Assembly: GCA_003550305.1 (NCBI GenBank)
Contig: QKYT01000232.1
Span: forward strand, 12,720-39,267
DNA from: Glomus cerebriforme
Taxonomy: Eukaryota; Glomeromycota; Glomeromycetes; Glomerales; Glomeraceae
DNA length: 26,548 nucleotides
Reading direction: 5' to 3'
Numbering within the stretch: position 1 is the first letter of the stretch; the number at the start of each line of letters is the position of its first letter. Shown piece by piece: positions 1 through 9,261 of this stretch. The translations under genes and the position numbers were made by a program. The notes below the pieces were generated by a model, which saw only the letters and a program-made list of their open reading frames with translations, searched no databases and had not been told where the DNA came from.

Positions 1-1090
1 TAAGATATCTGTAAGATAGATCAGTTTTTGACTAGTGATATAGTTTTGACATTTGATACTGGTTATATAACTTACCGAACTAATTTACTGATCATTGCTG
101 AATAATCAAAAAAAAATTATATATATATATTTTTTTTATTTATTTAAAAAAAATACTTTGGACTTCAGCCTTTTTATAATAATGATCAATGATAAGTTTG
201 GCTAAATTCTTGTTTCATTTTTTTTTATTTTGGCTTAAGCCATCATATATCAATATTATTATGCCTTTAAAATTACATAGAAGTCTATGCAAATGGTATT
301 CTATATTATATGAAAAAGAATAAAAAGATATATTAGAATTTATGAACCTGGTAATTAATCAATATATAATATTACAAATTAGCAACAAAATATTTGAATC
401 TATAATTTTGGGTTGTCATAAAAAAAATATGACCATATTTGCAAAATGAAAAGCAGCTCATGATGATTCAGTTAACGCTTATCCAGGTAAAGTCTAATAT
501 TATTTTAAGCATACTATTAGATTTTTAGAAGAAGCAAAAACTCACCTCTTAACATATGTCAAGTAGTATAAAGTTGCACTTTCTTCTAGTATTTGATTTA
601 AACATAACTTTATAGAATCAAAAATATCAAATACTGAACTATGAAAAGCTAAATACTTTTAAAAAGATTGTGATCTCCTGTTAGCAATTCATAGAATATT
701 ATATTAGGCTGTAAAATTTAAATATGTTATGGTCAGAAAATAAAGATACTTATTAATTATACCTTTAAATAGAAAATTCAATTTATAGTAGATTTTTTTA
801 AGATTTATCATAATTGCATAATGCATAGCATACACACTTATACAGCTACAATAAAATTTTTTTAATAATTGTCACGTTCTTTATCATACGAAAAAATTAT
901 AATAAAATTAATACAATATTAATTCAATTTTTTACAATGGAGAACAATTGAAAATATCAGTTTAATAGACAAAAGATGGCATTTAAAATATATTAATCAT
1001 TAAAAATAGTTTAAATTATTATAAGAATTTAAAAATAGTTTATTTTGTACTAAAAATATTGCAGCAAATGTTTAAATTATATAAAATATC
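1..1090. other. AT-rich DNA without a recognisable gene
   Basis: I see no sustained open frame and no clean element ends here. Some stretches, for example around 280-420 and 600-780, read as short runs of plausible codons broken by stops. They may be very old gene or transposon remains, but I cannot name them. Confidence 0.5.
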
Positions 1091-1250
1091 TAATTATTAA
1101 AAAAAAAGTTTAAAAAATTTATAATCGTTAAAAAAATAGTTTAAAAAATATTTAATCATTAAAAAAATAGTTTAACAAATTTCTAATCATTAAAAAAATA
1201 GTTTAAAAAATTTTCTAATTATTAAAAAAAATAGATTAAATTATTAAAAA
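1091..1250. repeat. 31-bp AT-rich tandem repeat, about 5 copies
   Basis: Copies starting with TAATYRTTAAAAAAA begin at about 1091, 1122, 1153, 1184 and 1216, giving a spacing of 31-32 bp. Each copy carries a central TAGTTTAAA-like segment. Related single copies occur just upstream (about 988-1050). The array is non-coding and adds nothing but A/T. Confidence 0.75.
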
Positions 1251-1440
1251 TGTCAATTTTATTATAATTAAAAAATTTGAAAATCTTATGTAAAAAAAAG
1301 AAATTAGTTAGAATATTAACAAATGGTAATGAACTTTAATTTAAATATATAAAAAGAAGTTATTTTTCTCTTTTTTTTAAAAAAAATTATAAAATAATAA
1401 AATCAATTCAATCATTTTAATTATAAAATAATTTTAAAAT

Positions 1441-2526
1441 ACCTCATAATGCTTCTTTCCACAGTTTCTGCAGATCTCACAGAATATAATGGACGGATGA
1501 TCAAATAAGAGTGTTGGTCAATGAATGAAGAAAAGAAATTATAAATATCATTATCAAATTTCTGAAAAAGGCAGAAAGCTCTTTTAGAATAACATAGTGA
1601 ATATAATAAATGGAAGACTAGAGACTAATTTCACTGGCAAGTAATGCTAGAACAAGTTTAATGGTCTTGTGTCTGATTATCATATAAGTAAAATATTAAC
1701 AAAATGAAAAATGTATTATACATATTAGTAAACCCATACAAACTTAATTTATTGGTTTTCATAATATAAAAATTTTGAAAATGACCCAGCAATCCGGCTT
1801 TTAATTTTTTTTCAAAAAATTTTATATGTAAAATTCATATGAAATTTTTTTGTAATTTTTTTTAATATTTAACACAGATTGATCCAGCTGGTTATGAGAA
1901 CCAATTTTATTACTTTGTATTGCCTAATTTTGATACTTTAAATTCTTTAGAACTATCTTCTGGTTATATCAAATGATCTGAGAGGTATAAAAAGTTAGAT
2001 TGGGACCATATATTTTAAAGAATTTAATACACAATTTTGGAAAAAGCTGGATAAGTAATCAAATTTTATTTATTTTATAAATAATTATTTTAATATTATT
2101 TGTTTTTTAGATGACAGATTTATTTAAGCACAAATTTCAACCAAAGAAACCTGACTTCAGTGAGATTTATAGAGTATGGGAATTATTTAATCAAGTTTCA
2201 AATCAAAATTTTATTTTTATTAATTTATTTAATTATTTTATAGGTTGAAGTAGCAGAAGTAATAGCAAAATCTAGTTAGTGGTAGAAATGGTGATGTCAG
2301 CCATAATACAGTTAATCTTGACTATAAGAATGATACTAGCTAAAGTATAATTGATGATAGAGATGGTGATGCCAGCCATAATACAGTTAATCTTAACTAT
2401 AAGGATGATGTCAGCTAAAGTACAATTAATAATGGAGATAGTGTTAGCCAAAGCTAAGTCAGCCAAAGCCAACCTATTAATGAAAATAGTAATGATACCA
2501 CTATTCCTATTATAACTTTAAACAAT
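1441..2526 (+). pseudogene. Decayed Myb/SANT-like domain gene with Ser/Gln repeat tail
   Basis: The plus strand preserves pieces of a multi-exon gene. At about 1490-1690 the frame reads like a Myb/SANT-like (trihelix-type) DNA-binding domain: WTDDQIRVLV, later FTGK-x-C-x-NKFNGLVSDYH, which fits the family pattern of spaced tryptophans and a C..K..L...Y end. A second block follows at about 1877-2056, and a third at 2111-2190 begins MTDLFKHKFQPKKPDF and runs to an AAT-CAA junction before an AT-rich intron. The last block (about 2246-2526) encodes VEVAEVIAKSS and then a 25-codon repeat rich in S, N, D and Q. Many stops interrupt it, most at positions where glutamine or tryptophan is expected, and at least one frameshift near 2275. 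Such domains are common in plant and fungal transposon-associated genes, so this could be element-derived. The family call is moderately sure; exon limits are approximate. Confidence 0.5.
2291..2465 (+). repeat. 75-bp tandem repeat inside the Myb/SANT-like pseudogene
   Basis: Units beginning GTGATGTCAGCC-like start at 2291, 2366 and 2441, exactly 75 bp (25 codons) apart, about 2.4 copies. Each unit holds two related half-units (GTCAGCCATAATACAG and GTCAGCTAAAGTACAA). In the gene frame they encode a DVSHNTVNL / DVS-stop-STI pattern, so the repeat arose within coding sequence. Confidence 0.75.
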
Positions 2527-2735
2527 TAATTTTTTTTATTTCCTCCTTTTTTTTCTTTTCCTTTTTTTCATTTTCTAATTAATTTTTTTAATTTTTCTTT
2601 ATTAATTTCCTCTTAATTTTTTTAATTCCCTATTTTTTTTTTTCTTTTTTCATTGATTTTTTTTAATTTTTATCTTTTTTTCTCAAATTATTTCCTATTT
2701 CTTCATTTTCCTATTCTAATTATTCATTCTTATTA
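2527..2735. repeat. Polypyrimidine low-complexity tract
   Basis: About 200 bases of almost pure T and C on the plus strand with occasional AATTAATT interruptions, lying directly after the end of the Myb/SANT-like pseudogene frame. No ordered repeat unit is visible. Confidence 0.7.
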
Positions 2736-3026
2736 TTGAGTAACTAGGCCAACTCATACCAAATATTGACTAGCTAGAGACTTATTTTTTTTTGGGCTGT
2801 AAATTAGTACTGACATCTACATCATATAGCCTAGGTACTATTTTATGAAAATAGTAGCAAATAGTACCAAATAATTTTTATAATTAATCTCATACTTTAT
2901 TAAATTGCTTATAAAATAGTAGTAGGGTGTGAAACAACTGACAAGATGATCAGATATAATATAAATGAATATTTTTCTTTAAATATTTTCATCAAAAATT
3001 GATATATTTTAACTACTTTTATTAAT

Positions 3027-3246
3027 ATGCCTTTAGGAAGAAGATCAAAAAAAGTAAGTACAAGAAAAATAATCAATTCAAGTAAATTATCAGATACAAA
3101 GGCATAGATAACAACAAAGATAATAAGAAGAACAGCAACAAATTAATGATCATTCTTGATAACTTCTATATCCTTTAGATTATCAACAATTATATTTATA
3201 TAATAATATATCAGAAAATCAAGAGTGTGAGATAATTTTAGTATGA
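3027..3246 (+). pseudogene. Decayed short Gln-rich reading frame
   Basis: An ATG at 3027 opens a basic start (MPLGRRSKK). After a shift at a run of seven A the frame becomes strongly glutamine-rich: VQEK, SIQVNYQIQRHR, QQR, EEQQQ, LLYPLDYQQLYLYNN, ending ECEIILV and TGA at 3244-3246. Six TAA codons and one TGA interrupt it. The TAA codons sit within or beside runs of CAA and CAG, so they look like former glutamine codons. No known family is recognised; Gln-rich tails of this size are seen in fungal transcription factors and transposon proteins alike. A possible donor GTAAGT lies at 3053, so part of the apparent frameshift could be an intron edge. Confidence 0.4.
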
Positions 3247-3568
3247 ATTTTATGTATACTAATAATATTTTTAGTTATTCTTTTGTTCTTTGAAATATTT
3301 AGTCACAAAACATTTAATAAATTTTTATTTACCAATTTTATTAAGATGTCTTATTTAATTTTATTAATTATGAATAAATATGATCAATAAATACTTTATA
3401 AATTTACTTTTTTGTGTATGTGAGAGTTATTTCATTATTTATCTCAATTACAAAAAAATTAAGATCAAATAATAGCCAATTAACTTTTTGTGATCAAGTG
3501 ATTACATGATTTCATTATTTTAGTATTTAATTTTATTTATGCGTTAACTGATTTAAATAAATTTTTTA
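3247..3568. other. AT-rich gap, nothing recognised
   Basis: No open frame, repeat array or element terminus is seen between the Gln-rich remnant and the 75-bp array. Confidence 0.5.
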
Positions 3569-3870
3569 ATTTTTTACATGTTAGATACTTTCTTACTTTA
3601 CATTTGTTTTCTTCTCTTGAACTTCTTTAAACATATTTTCTTTATTTTTACATACTAAATACTCTTCTTACTTTACATTTGTTTCTTTCTCTTGAACTTT
3701 TCTAAACATATTTTCTTTATTTTTACGCGCTAAATACTCTTCTTACTTTACATTTGTTTTCTTCTCTTGAACTTCTTTAAACATATTTTCTTTATTTTTA
3801 CGCGCTAAATACTCTTCTTACTTTACATTTGTTTCTTCTCTTAAACTTCTTTAAAATATATTTTCTTTAT
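3569..3870. repeat. 75-bp tandem repeat, 4 copies
   Basis: The marker CATTTGTTTYYTTCTCTT recurs at 3601, 3676, 3751 and 3826, an exact 75-bp period. Units are nearly identical: the middle two share ACGCGCTAAATACTC, while the first has CATACTAAAT in that place. Strong pyrimidine bias on the plus strand and stops in all frames argue against coding. High identity means recent expansion. Confidence 0.9.
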
Positions 3871-3922
3871 TGATAAGTGATCATACTCTGTAATCTTAAA
3901 CATTTATTTGTCTTAAAATATA

Positions 3923-5084
3923 CAGTGGCGCTCAAAAGTTTTGCATCACCTGAAAGAAAAAATGAAAATCATGATATCACATGATCTAAAGCTCATTGGT
4001 GCCTAAAATAAAGAAATCTAAAAATAGAAAGAATACTAGAGTTACCTAAACATATAAATTTATTTTAAATTGATTGGTTACTTTTTGAATCACATGATAT
4101 TAAGTCATAAACTACCGATGCATTTCTTTTGATCGCTTGAAAATTTTAAAATTTTTATAAAAATTAGCAATATGATTTATGATAAATTAAGTAATAAATT
4201 AAGCATTTTATAGCTTAAATTAATATTTAAACTTAAAAAAAATCAGTAATTTTAGTAATTTATTAATTGACTTATTTAAGCAAAAACATTCAAAATTACT
4301 AAGTAACATTGTAAATTAGTATGACTTTTATTATATACAAAGCTTTGGGAAGAGTTTCTATAATAAAATCACTCATAAATTTAAATTTTTTCAATCAAGA
4401 GGATTAATCTAAGCCAAATTTCATGCAAATTGGACCAGTAGATCAGGAGAAATTATTTGATAAATTTAGTCAATAATTTTTGATTTACATATGATGTAAA
4501 TTATTTCTATATGTAAATCAAAAATTATTATCCAACTTTACTACTTAATTCCTCCTAATCTACTGGTCCAATTTGCATGAAATTTAGCTTGGATTAATTC
4601 TCTTGATTGGGAGAATTTAAATTTATGAGTGATTTTATTATAGAAACTCTTTCCAAAGCTTTGTATGTAATAAAAGTTATACTAATTTACTATGTTACTT
4701 AGTAATTTTGAGTATTTTTTCTTAAATAAGTCAATTAATAAATTACTAAAATTACTGATTTTTTTTAAGTTTAAATATTAATTTAAGCTATAAAATGCTT
4801 AATTTATTACTTAATTTATCATAAATCATATTGCTAATTTTTATAAAAATTTTAATTTTTTTAAAAATTTTCAAGTGATCAAAAGAAATGCATCGGTAGT
4901 TTGTGACTTAATGTTATGTGATTCAAAAAGTAACTAATTAATTTAAAATAAAGTTATACGTTTAAGTAACTCTAGTATTCTATTTTTAGATTTCTTTATT
5001 TCAGGTGCCAATGAGCTTTAGATCATGTGATATCATAATTTTTATTTTTTCTTTTAGGTGATGCAAAACTTTTGAGCGCTACTG
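3923..5084. mobile_element. Tc1-type foldback element: 1,162-bp palindrome
   Basis: The left end starts CAGTGGCGCTCAAAAG at 3923 and the right end finishes with its near-complement CTTTTGAGCGCTACTG at 5084. A TA dinucleotide lies on each side (3921-3922, 5085-5086), the target duplication of the Tc1/mariner superfamily. The whole element is one inverted repeat: the left arm 3923-4492 pairs with the right arm 4509-5084 around a spacer of about 16 bp. The arms differ by scattered substitutions and small indels. There is no transposase frame. It is best read as a non-autonomous Tc1 derivative moved by a transposase supplied elsewhere. Two MITEs joined head to head is an alternative origin. Confidence 0.85.
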
Positions 5085-5305
5085 TATGTGCTAACAGGTG
5101 AAAAAAAACTACAATAAGAAGAAAGTATACTTTGGGTTGAAAGCTTGTTTTCCTAAAAATGAGATTAATAACTGGTTAATTTTCATAATACTAAAATCAT
5201 ATCTTTACCTTTTTTAATATTTACAGAATTATATATAGTTTTTTTTATATGATTATTATCTGGATAAATTAAATCAGATATAAAAATAAGACATACGTAT
5301 ATTTT

Positions 5306-5440
5306 CAGATTCTTTACCATAAAGGTTCTATAAATTGTACCATTATAAAGTTTACTGATTCTGAAGGAGAAGTTAATTATGTACCTTCTTTACAACACAT
5401 CAAAGAAACTTTGTGACCTGAGGCTTATTAGACTGTGGTA
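5306..5440 (+). pseudogene. Short coding-like remnant, unknown family
   Basis: After an AT-rich stretch resembling an intron end, a plus-strand frame reads ILYHKGSINCTIIKF, TDSEGEVNYVPSLQHIKETL, then stop, PEAY, stop, TVV. Codon choice and amino-acid mix look like real protein. The TGA and TAG could be former Trp and Gln codons. I do not recognise the family. It may be an exon of an old transposon gene. Confidence 0.3.
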
Positions 5441-5962
5441 TTATATAAAAGGATGTATAAAATATATTTGCAAATGTGATGTTCAAATTGTGAAATATAT
5501 TTGAAACTTTCTTTTGTAATATTTAGCTTGTCTAGTGAAAAATATTGTAAAATTTTGTAATGCTAAAACTTTTATGACATTTTCTATGCCAATTACTTTT
5601 AGCTAAAATAGCTCATCAGTTATGATAATAGCATTTCTATCTTTTTACAGATATTTCAAATAAAGTAAATAACTTTAAAAGACTAAATAAAAGTATGATT
5701 AAATTGTGTCTTTTTTTATTCTTTTTATATTTTTTTTAAAAATATTTTTTTTTATTTTCTTTCTTTATTGAAATAGGAGAAAAGTTGAAATGATTTAAAT
5801 GACATTCTTTAGAATATAATATTTTTAGAATATAATGATATAATCTGTAATATTTATAATATTTATATATTTGTGAATTTAATTTTTAATAAAATTTTAA
5901 CATAATTAAATTTTGTAAACTAATAAATTATGAAATAAATAATATATAAAATAAATAAATTA
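5441..5962. other. AT-rich gap, nothing recognised
   Basis: No sustained frame and no clear repeats; a duplicated TAGAATATAAT motif occurs near 5811-5835. Confidence 0.45.
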
Positions 5963-6148
5963 CAATCATCCCCTTCTATAGACACCTCCTGTTTAGTCAC
6001 ATACCTCTTATAAGTATATTTATACTTGGCTCAAGTTACTAATAATATTATTAAAAAAACCTTCTTTATAGTCACATCATATAGGTTTTTTATAATCACA
6101 TCTTTTTTTTTCAGTTCCAGGAGGTGTGATTATATAGGGGGACGAATG
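5963..6148. mobile_element. 186-bp MITE with about 30-bp inverted repeats, pogo-like
   Basis: The left end CAATCATCCCCTTCTATAG and the complement of the right end (CATTCGTCCCCCTATATAA) align through to a shared CACCTCCTG at the inner edge, about 30 bp with a few mismatches and one indel. TA flanks both sides (5961-5962 and 6149-6150). The interior is AT-rich with repeated TAGTCACAT motifs and no frame. TA duplication and CA-plus-C-rich ends fit Tc1/mariner-pogo type MITEs; assignment to pogo is inference, helped by pogo-type transposase remains 1.4 kb away. Confidence 0.65.
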
Positions 6149-6214
6149 TACAGTTTAATTTAATTATAATACATAATTTTTGGAATTATAAACATGATAG
6201 GCCAATATTAATAT

Positions 6215-6525
6215 TATAAATTATAACTATTGGGATACTATAAGAGTACTATAAGATACTTATCAGATACTGTCTAATATATATATGATATTTGTCTGAT
6301 ATTTATTATAATATATCAGGTATCCAATAAGTCTATGATATATAAACGATATTTTAATACCCAATATATATATGATATGTACCCGATATTTATGTTATAT
6401 CTCATACCTATCTGGTTCCTAATATATGTATATAATAAGCATATCAGATATATATTATATATATTGTATATCAAGTACATATTGGGTATCTGATATGTAC
6501 CCGATAATATATATTAATTTAACCA
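6215..6525. repeat. GATAT/ATATC-rich quasi-palindromic tract
   Basis: About 300 bp made of short alternating motifs such as GATATGTACCCGATA (around 6375 and 6495), GGGTATCTGATA and many ATATAT blocks. GGGTA and TACCC segments can pair locally. No coding frame. Confidence 0.55.
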
Positions 6526-7527
6526 GTGATATTTTATATACTTATATTATATTTTTCATTTCAAATAAAATTTTTTGGTGAATAAAAATCTATTTATTTT
6601 ATTATATTCATAATTTTTAATACTATAATATGACCAAAAATCTGTCTAAATTATGTAATTTACCTTATTTTAAATAATTTTTAAAATAGAAATAATTGAA
6701 ATTACATTATATCATGTGATTTTATAGTAAATAAATAGTATTAAACTCAATTATTTTGGTATATAGTAATTATTTTGATAATTTTTATACTATTAAATTT
6801 GTCTCAATGAGAGGATTCAAATAGTATATGTTATATATTTAATTATAGCATTAATATAAATAAATAAATAATATTAAATTCAAAATATATTATCTTACCA
6901 TCCAGTAATTAGATTTTAATAATTATTATGCACCATTAGATTCATTTTAGTGAGAGGATTCTAATAATATGCATTTTATATTTAAAGCATTGATATTGAT
7001 AAAGTTACCATAATTTAAAGTTTTTATTATTTTGTAATTATATAAAATCATATATTATGATATAATTTTGGCTATTTCAACTTTAATTTTAACTTTTAGG
7101 TTTCCAGGTTGACTTTTGGGTTTTAATTTCAGTTTCTTATATATCTTAAATTTAATAATAAAGTTAATAAAATTATATAAGAGGCAAAGATTTCAATCAC
7201 TATCATGGTTTAGCTTTTTACATAGTGTGAATATTCTTTTTCATAATTTAAGATACAATGCAACCTAAAATTTCAAATTTTGCAAACTTAATACTATCAC
7301 TCAACATATTAGAATTATAATACTTGGGTACTATATATTTTATAGATTTTTTGGAATACTATATTGGGAGTATAATCAGAGAATAATATCAGAAAAAATC
7401 AGGAGAACTAACTAGTAAATAACAACTATTAAATGTTGGAATTAATAAATGTTTTAAAAACAAGGAAACAAATTGTTTATTTAATTATTTAGTAAAAAAA
7501 TACTGGTAATTATTTCTTTTTTATAAG
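6526..7527. other. AT-rich DNA with two related short hairpins
   Basis: No coding frame is supported. Two diverged direct copies of a hairpin-forming segment lie at 6789-6825 and 6935-6965, both containing TGAGAGGATTC in the right arm and followed by similar TTATATTTAA..AGCATT sequence. Confidence 0.45.
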
Positions 7528-7780
7528 GCTTGAGAACAGTACAATGAATGGAAACACATTGAATAGTACCAGCTGGTAAAATTATGCATATAGTAAGATT
7601 ATGCTAATGGGTTAAGATAGCATGGAAAAGTGTCATTAAAAATTCATTTAAATGCTGTGGCATTTCTATAGCAACAAATGGTACTGAAGATAATGTAATT
7701 TTCAATTATGATTTGTTAAAAATATTGCTGAAAATAAATTCAACAAGAAGAATTTATTTGAAGATAATGATAATGTATAT
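7528..7780 (+). pseudogene. Remnant of pogo-type (DDE_1) transposase C-terminus
   Basis: The plus strand reads EQYNEWKH near 7534 and, after a broken stretch, WVKIAWKSV, SFKCCGISIATNGTED, then FNYD and an acidic tail FEDND. The W(I/V)..AW..V.....I..SFK.CGI pattern followed by an acid-rich end is the hallmark C-terminus of DDE_1 superfamily transposases of the pogo/Tigger group with CENP-B type HTH. The catalytic core is absent and stops and shifts interrupt the piece, so it is a fossil. Its own element ends are not identifiable. Confidence 0.6.
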
Positions 7781-8280
7781 TGATGATGATGTTATGGAAA
7801 ATTATATAAATTCATGGAATTGAATTTTAAATTACTTATAATTTGTTGTAATATGCTAGAAATGGTAGAAATGAAGTTTTCTGCTCGCTGTATTTCCATA
7901 TATTAAATAAATTGTATTTATATTTCAAATTTTTTAATACTAATGACCAAATATGGATATTTGACTGTATTTTTTGGCCGCGCCAAATGCAATACTGTAA
8001 GTCTGACCTGTCATAGTCTTGAATTATATCTGAATTTTGAAAGGCCAAACGACAAATTTACAAATATGTATATGCGTACAGAAGTTTCATATAGGTAAAA
8101 AAAAAAAATGAATCTAATAATAAGTGAATAAATGGTTATTTGCGAAATTGATGCCTTAATCCAAATGTTTTTAATTTTTTTTTTTTATGAAGCTTTTAGA
8201 TAGAAATATTTGTTTTTCAGTTGAATTAAAACAACATACTGTATTCGGGCAATTCGACATTGTGACTGCATCGGCTGCAT

Positions 8281-8436
8281 CCCAAACTCTACCATGTCCC
8301 AAATCAAACTTGAGAAATCTTATATCCGAAACTTGTCTTGATAGATGTTAAACATTTAAAATTTACTAGCTTGGTTTGGGATATGGTTAAATTTCGGACA
8401 TATGATTGGATTTGGGACATGGTTACGTTTGGGCTA
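8281..8436. mobile_element. Small inverted-repeat element (MITE-like)
   Basis: The left arm contains CCCAAACTCTACCATGTCCC followed by AAATC and later ATCCGAAA. The right arm carries the complement: TTTCGGACATATGATTGG then ATTTGGGACATGG and TTTGGGC. The pairing spans about 55 bp per side with mismatches and a short centre. The sequence is less AT-rich than its surroundings and contains no frame. No target duplication could be fixed, so the exact ends and superfamily are open. Confidence 0.5.
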
Positions 8437-9261
8437 CAACAACAACATTTTTTGATTTAATTCTTTTTTAAAAAACGCGTATTGTTTTTAAATTGTGATC
8501 ATCGTATCAATGCTAATGCAATAATAACAATATAACATATTAACATTACGCTTACTAAAAGTGCATCCGAAATTCAGTCAAAAAAAAATTCCGAGATTGG
8601 GTGAATACGGAAAGCAAGATATATCAGATGACAGGAACTTCTGATATAAATCATCACCTGAGGGTTTTTTTTTATACAAAAAGGAACATCCATTCCGATA
8701 ATTTACTTAAAATCTACTTATAGATCGGAATTATTTTACACAAAAGTAGATTATATTTTTCCACTTAACGTTTATATCTGAAAAATATTATATTTTTCCA
8801 ACTAGTCCAATTTTCTATACTCCCAAAATTTCAAAATTTTAGTTACAAGATGGTATATTAAAATGCTTAAAATATTAATTTTATCAGTGGAGATTAACAA
8901 TCATTTATAATCCCGAATTCTATTTCGGAAATCCGGAATTATGTGCAAACACAAACAAAATAAGTACGCCCATCGGTTTCCATTCTTTGGGCATCCTCAA
9001 TAAGTCCATATATATATAAAAAAAAAAAAAAAAATAGAGCAATAAAGGAAAGAAAAATCTTTTCTTTAAACAATTAACCTGGTAGTTATTTTGATGCAAA
9101 AGAAAGTTCGCAGGCTTTTTCCATGAAGATTGCTGAGTAATAACGATGCCACATTGCCTAATTTGTCTCGCTTAAAAGGTTTCACCAAAATAAATATATA
9201 AGTGTCCAATTTTCCTCAAAAAATTTTATTCTTTAATTCCACTAAAATTTACATAGATAAT
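8437..9261. other. Upstream region of the plus-strand pseudokinase gene
   Basis: No gene is supported. TATATATATAAAA followed by a long A-run lies at about 9009-9035, some 230 bp before the ATG; it could be a TATA-like element, but AT-rich DNA makes that weak. CCCGAATTC..CGGAAATCCGG near 8912-8937 is a short imperfect palindrome. Confidence 0.35.

Noticed and set aside
2272..2472. 66-codon minus-strand frame with repeating TISIINYTLA
   Set aside because: It is the antisense reading of the 75-bp repeat; the plus strand carries the coding-like version (DVSHNTVNL) and exon context.
3027..3246. Alternative genetic code in which TAA and TAG mean Gln
   Set aside because: The intact genes in the window use TAA and TAG as normal stops at conserved C-termini, and frameshifts in the same remnants show they are simply dead.
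7836..8048. 70-codon minus-strand frame (starts MAFQNSDIIQDY)
   Set aside because: No family features, no related copy in the window and no splice or promoter context. It could be a chance frame, although the length is slightly notable for such AT-rich DNA.
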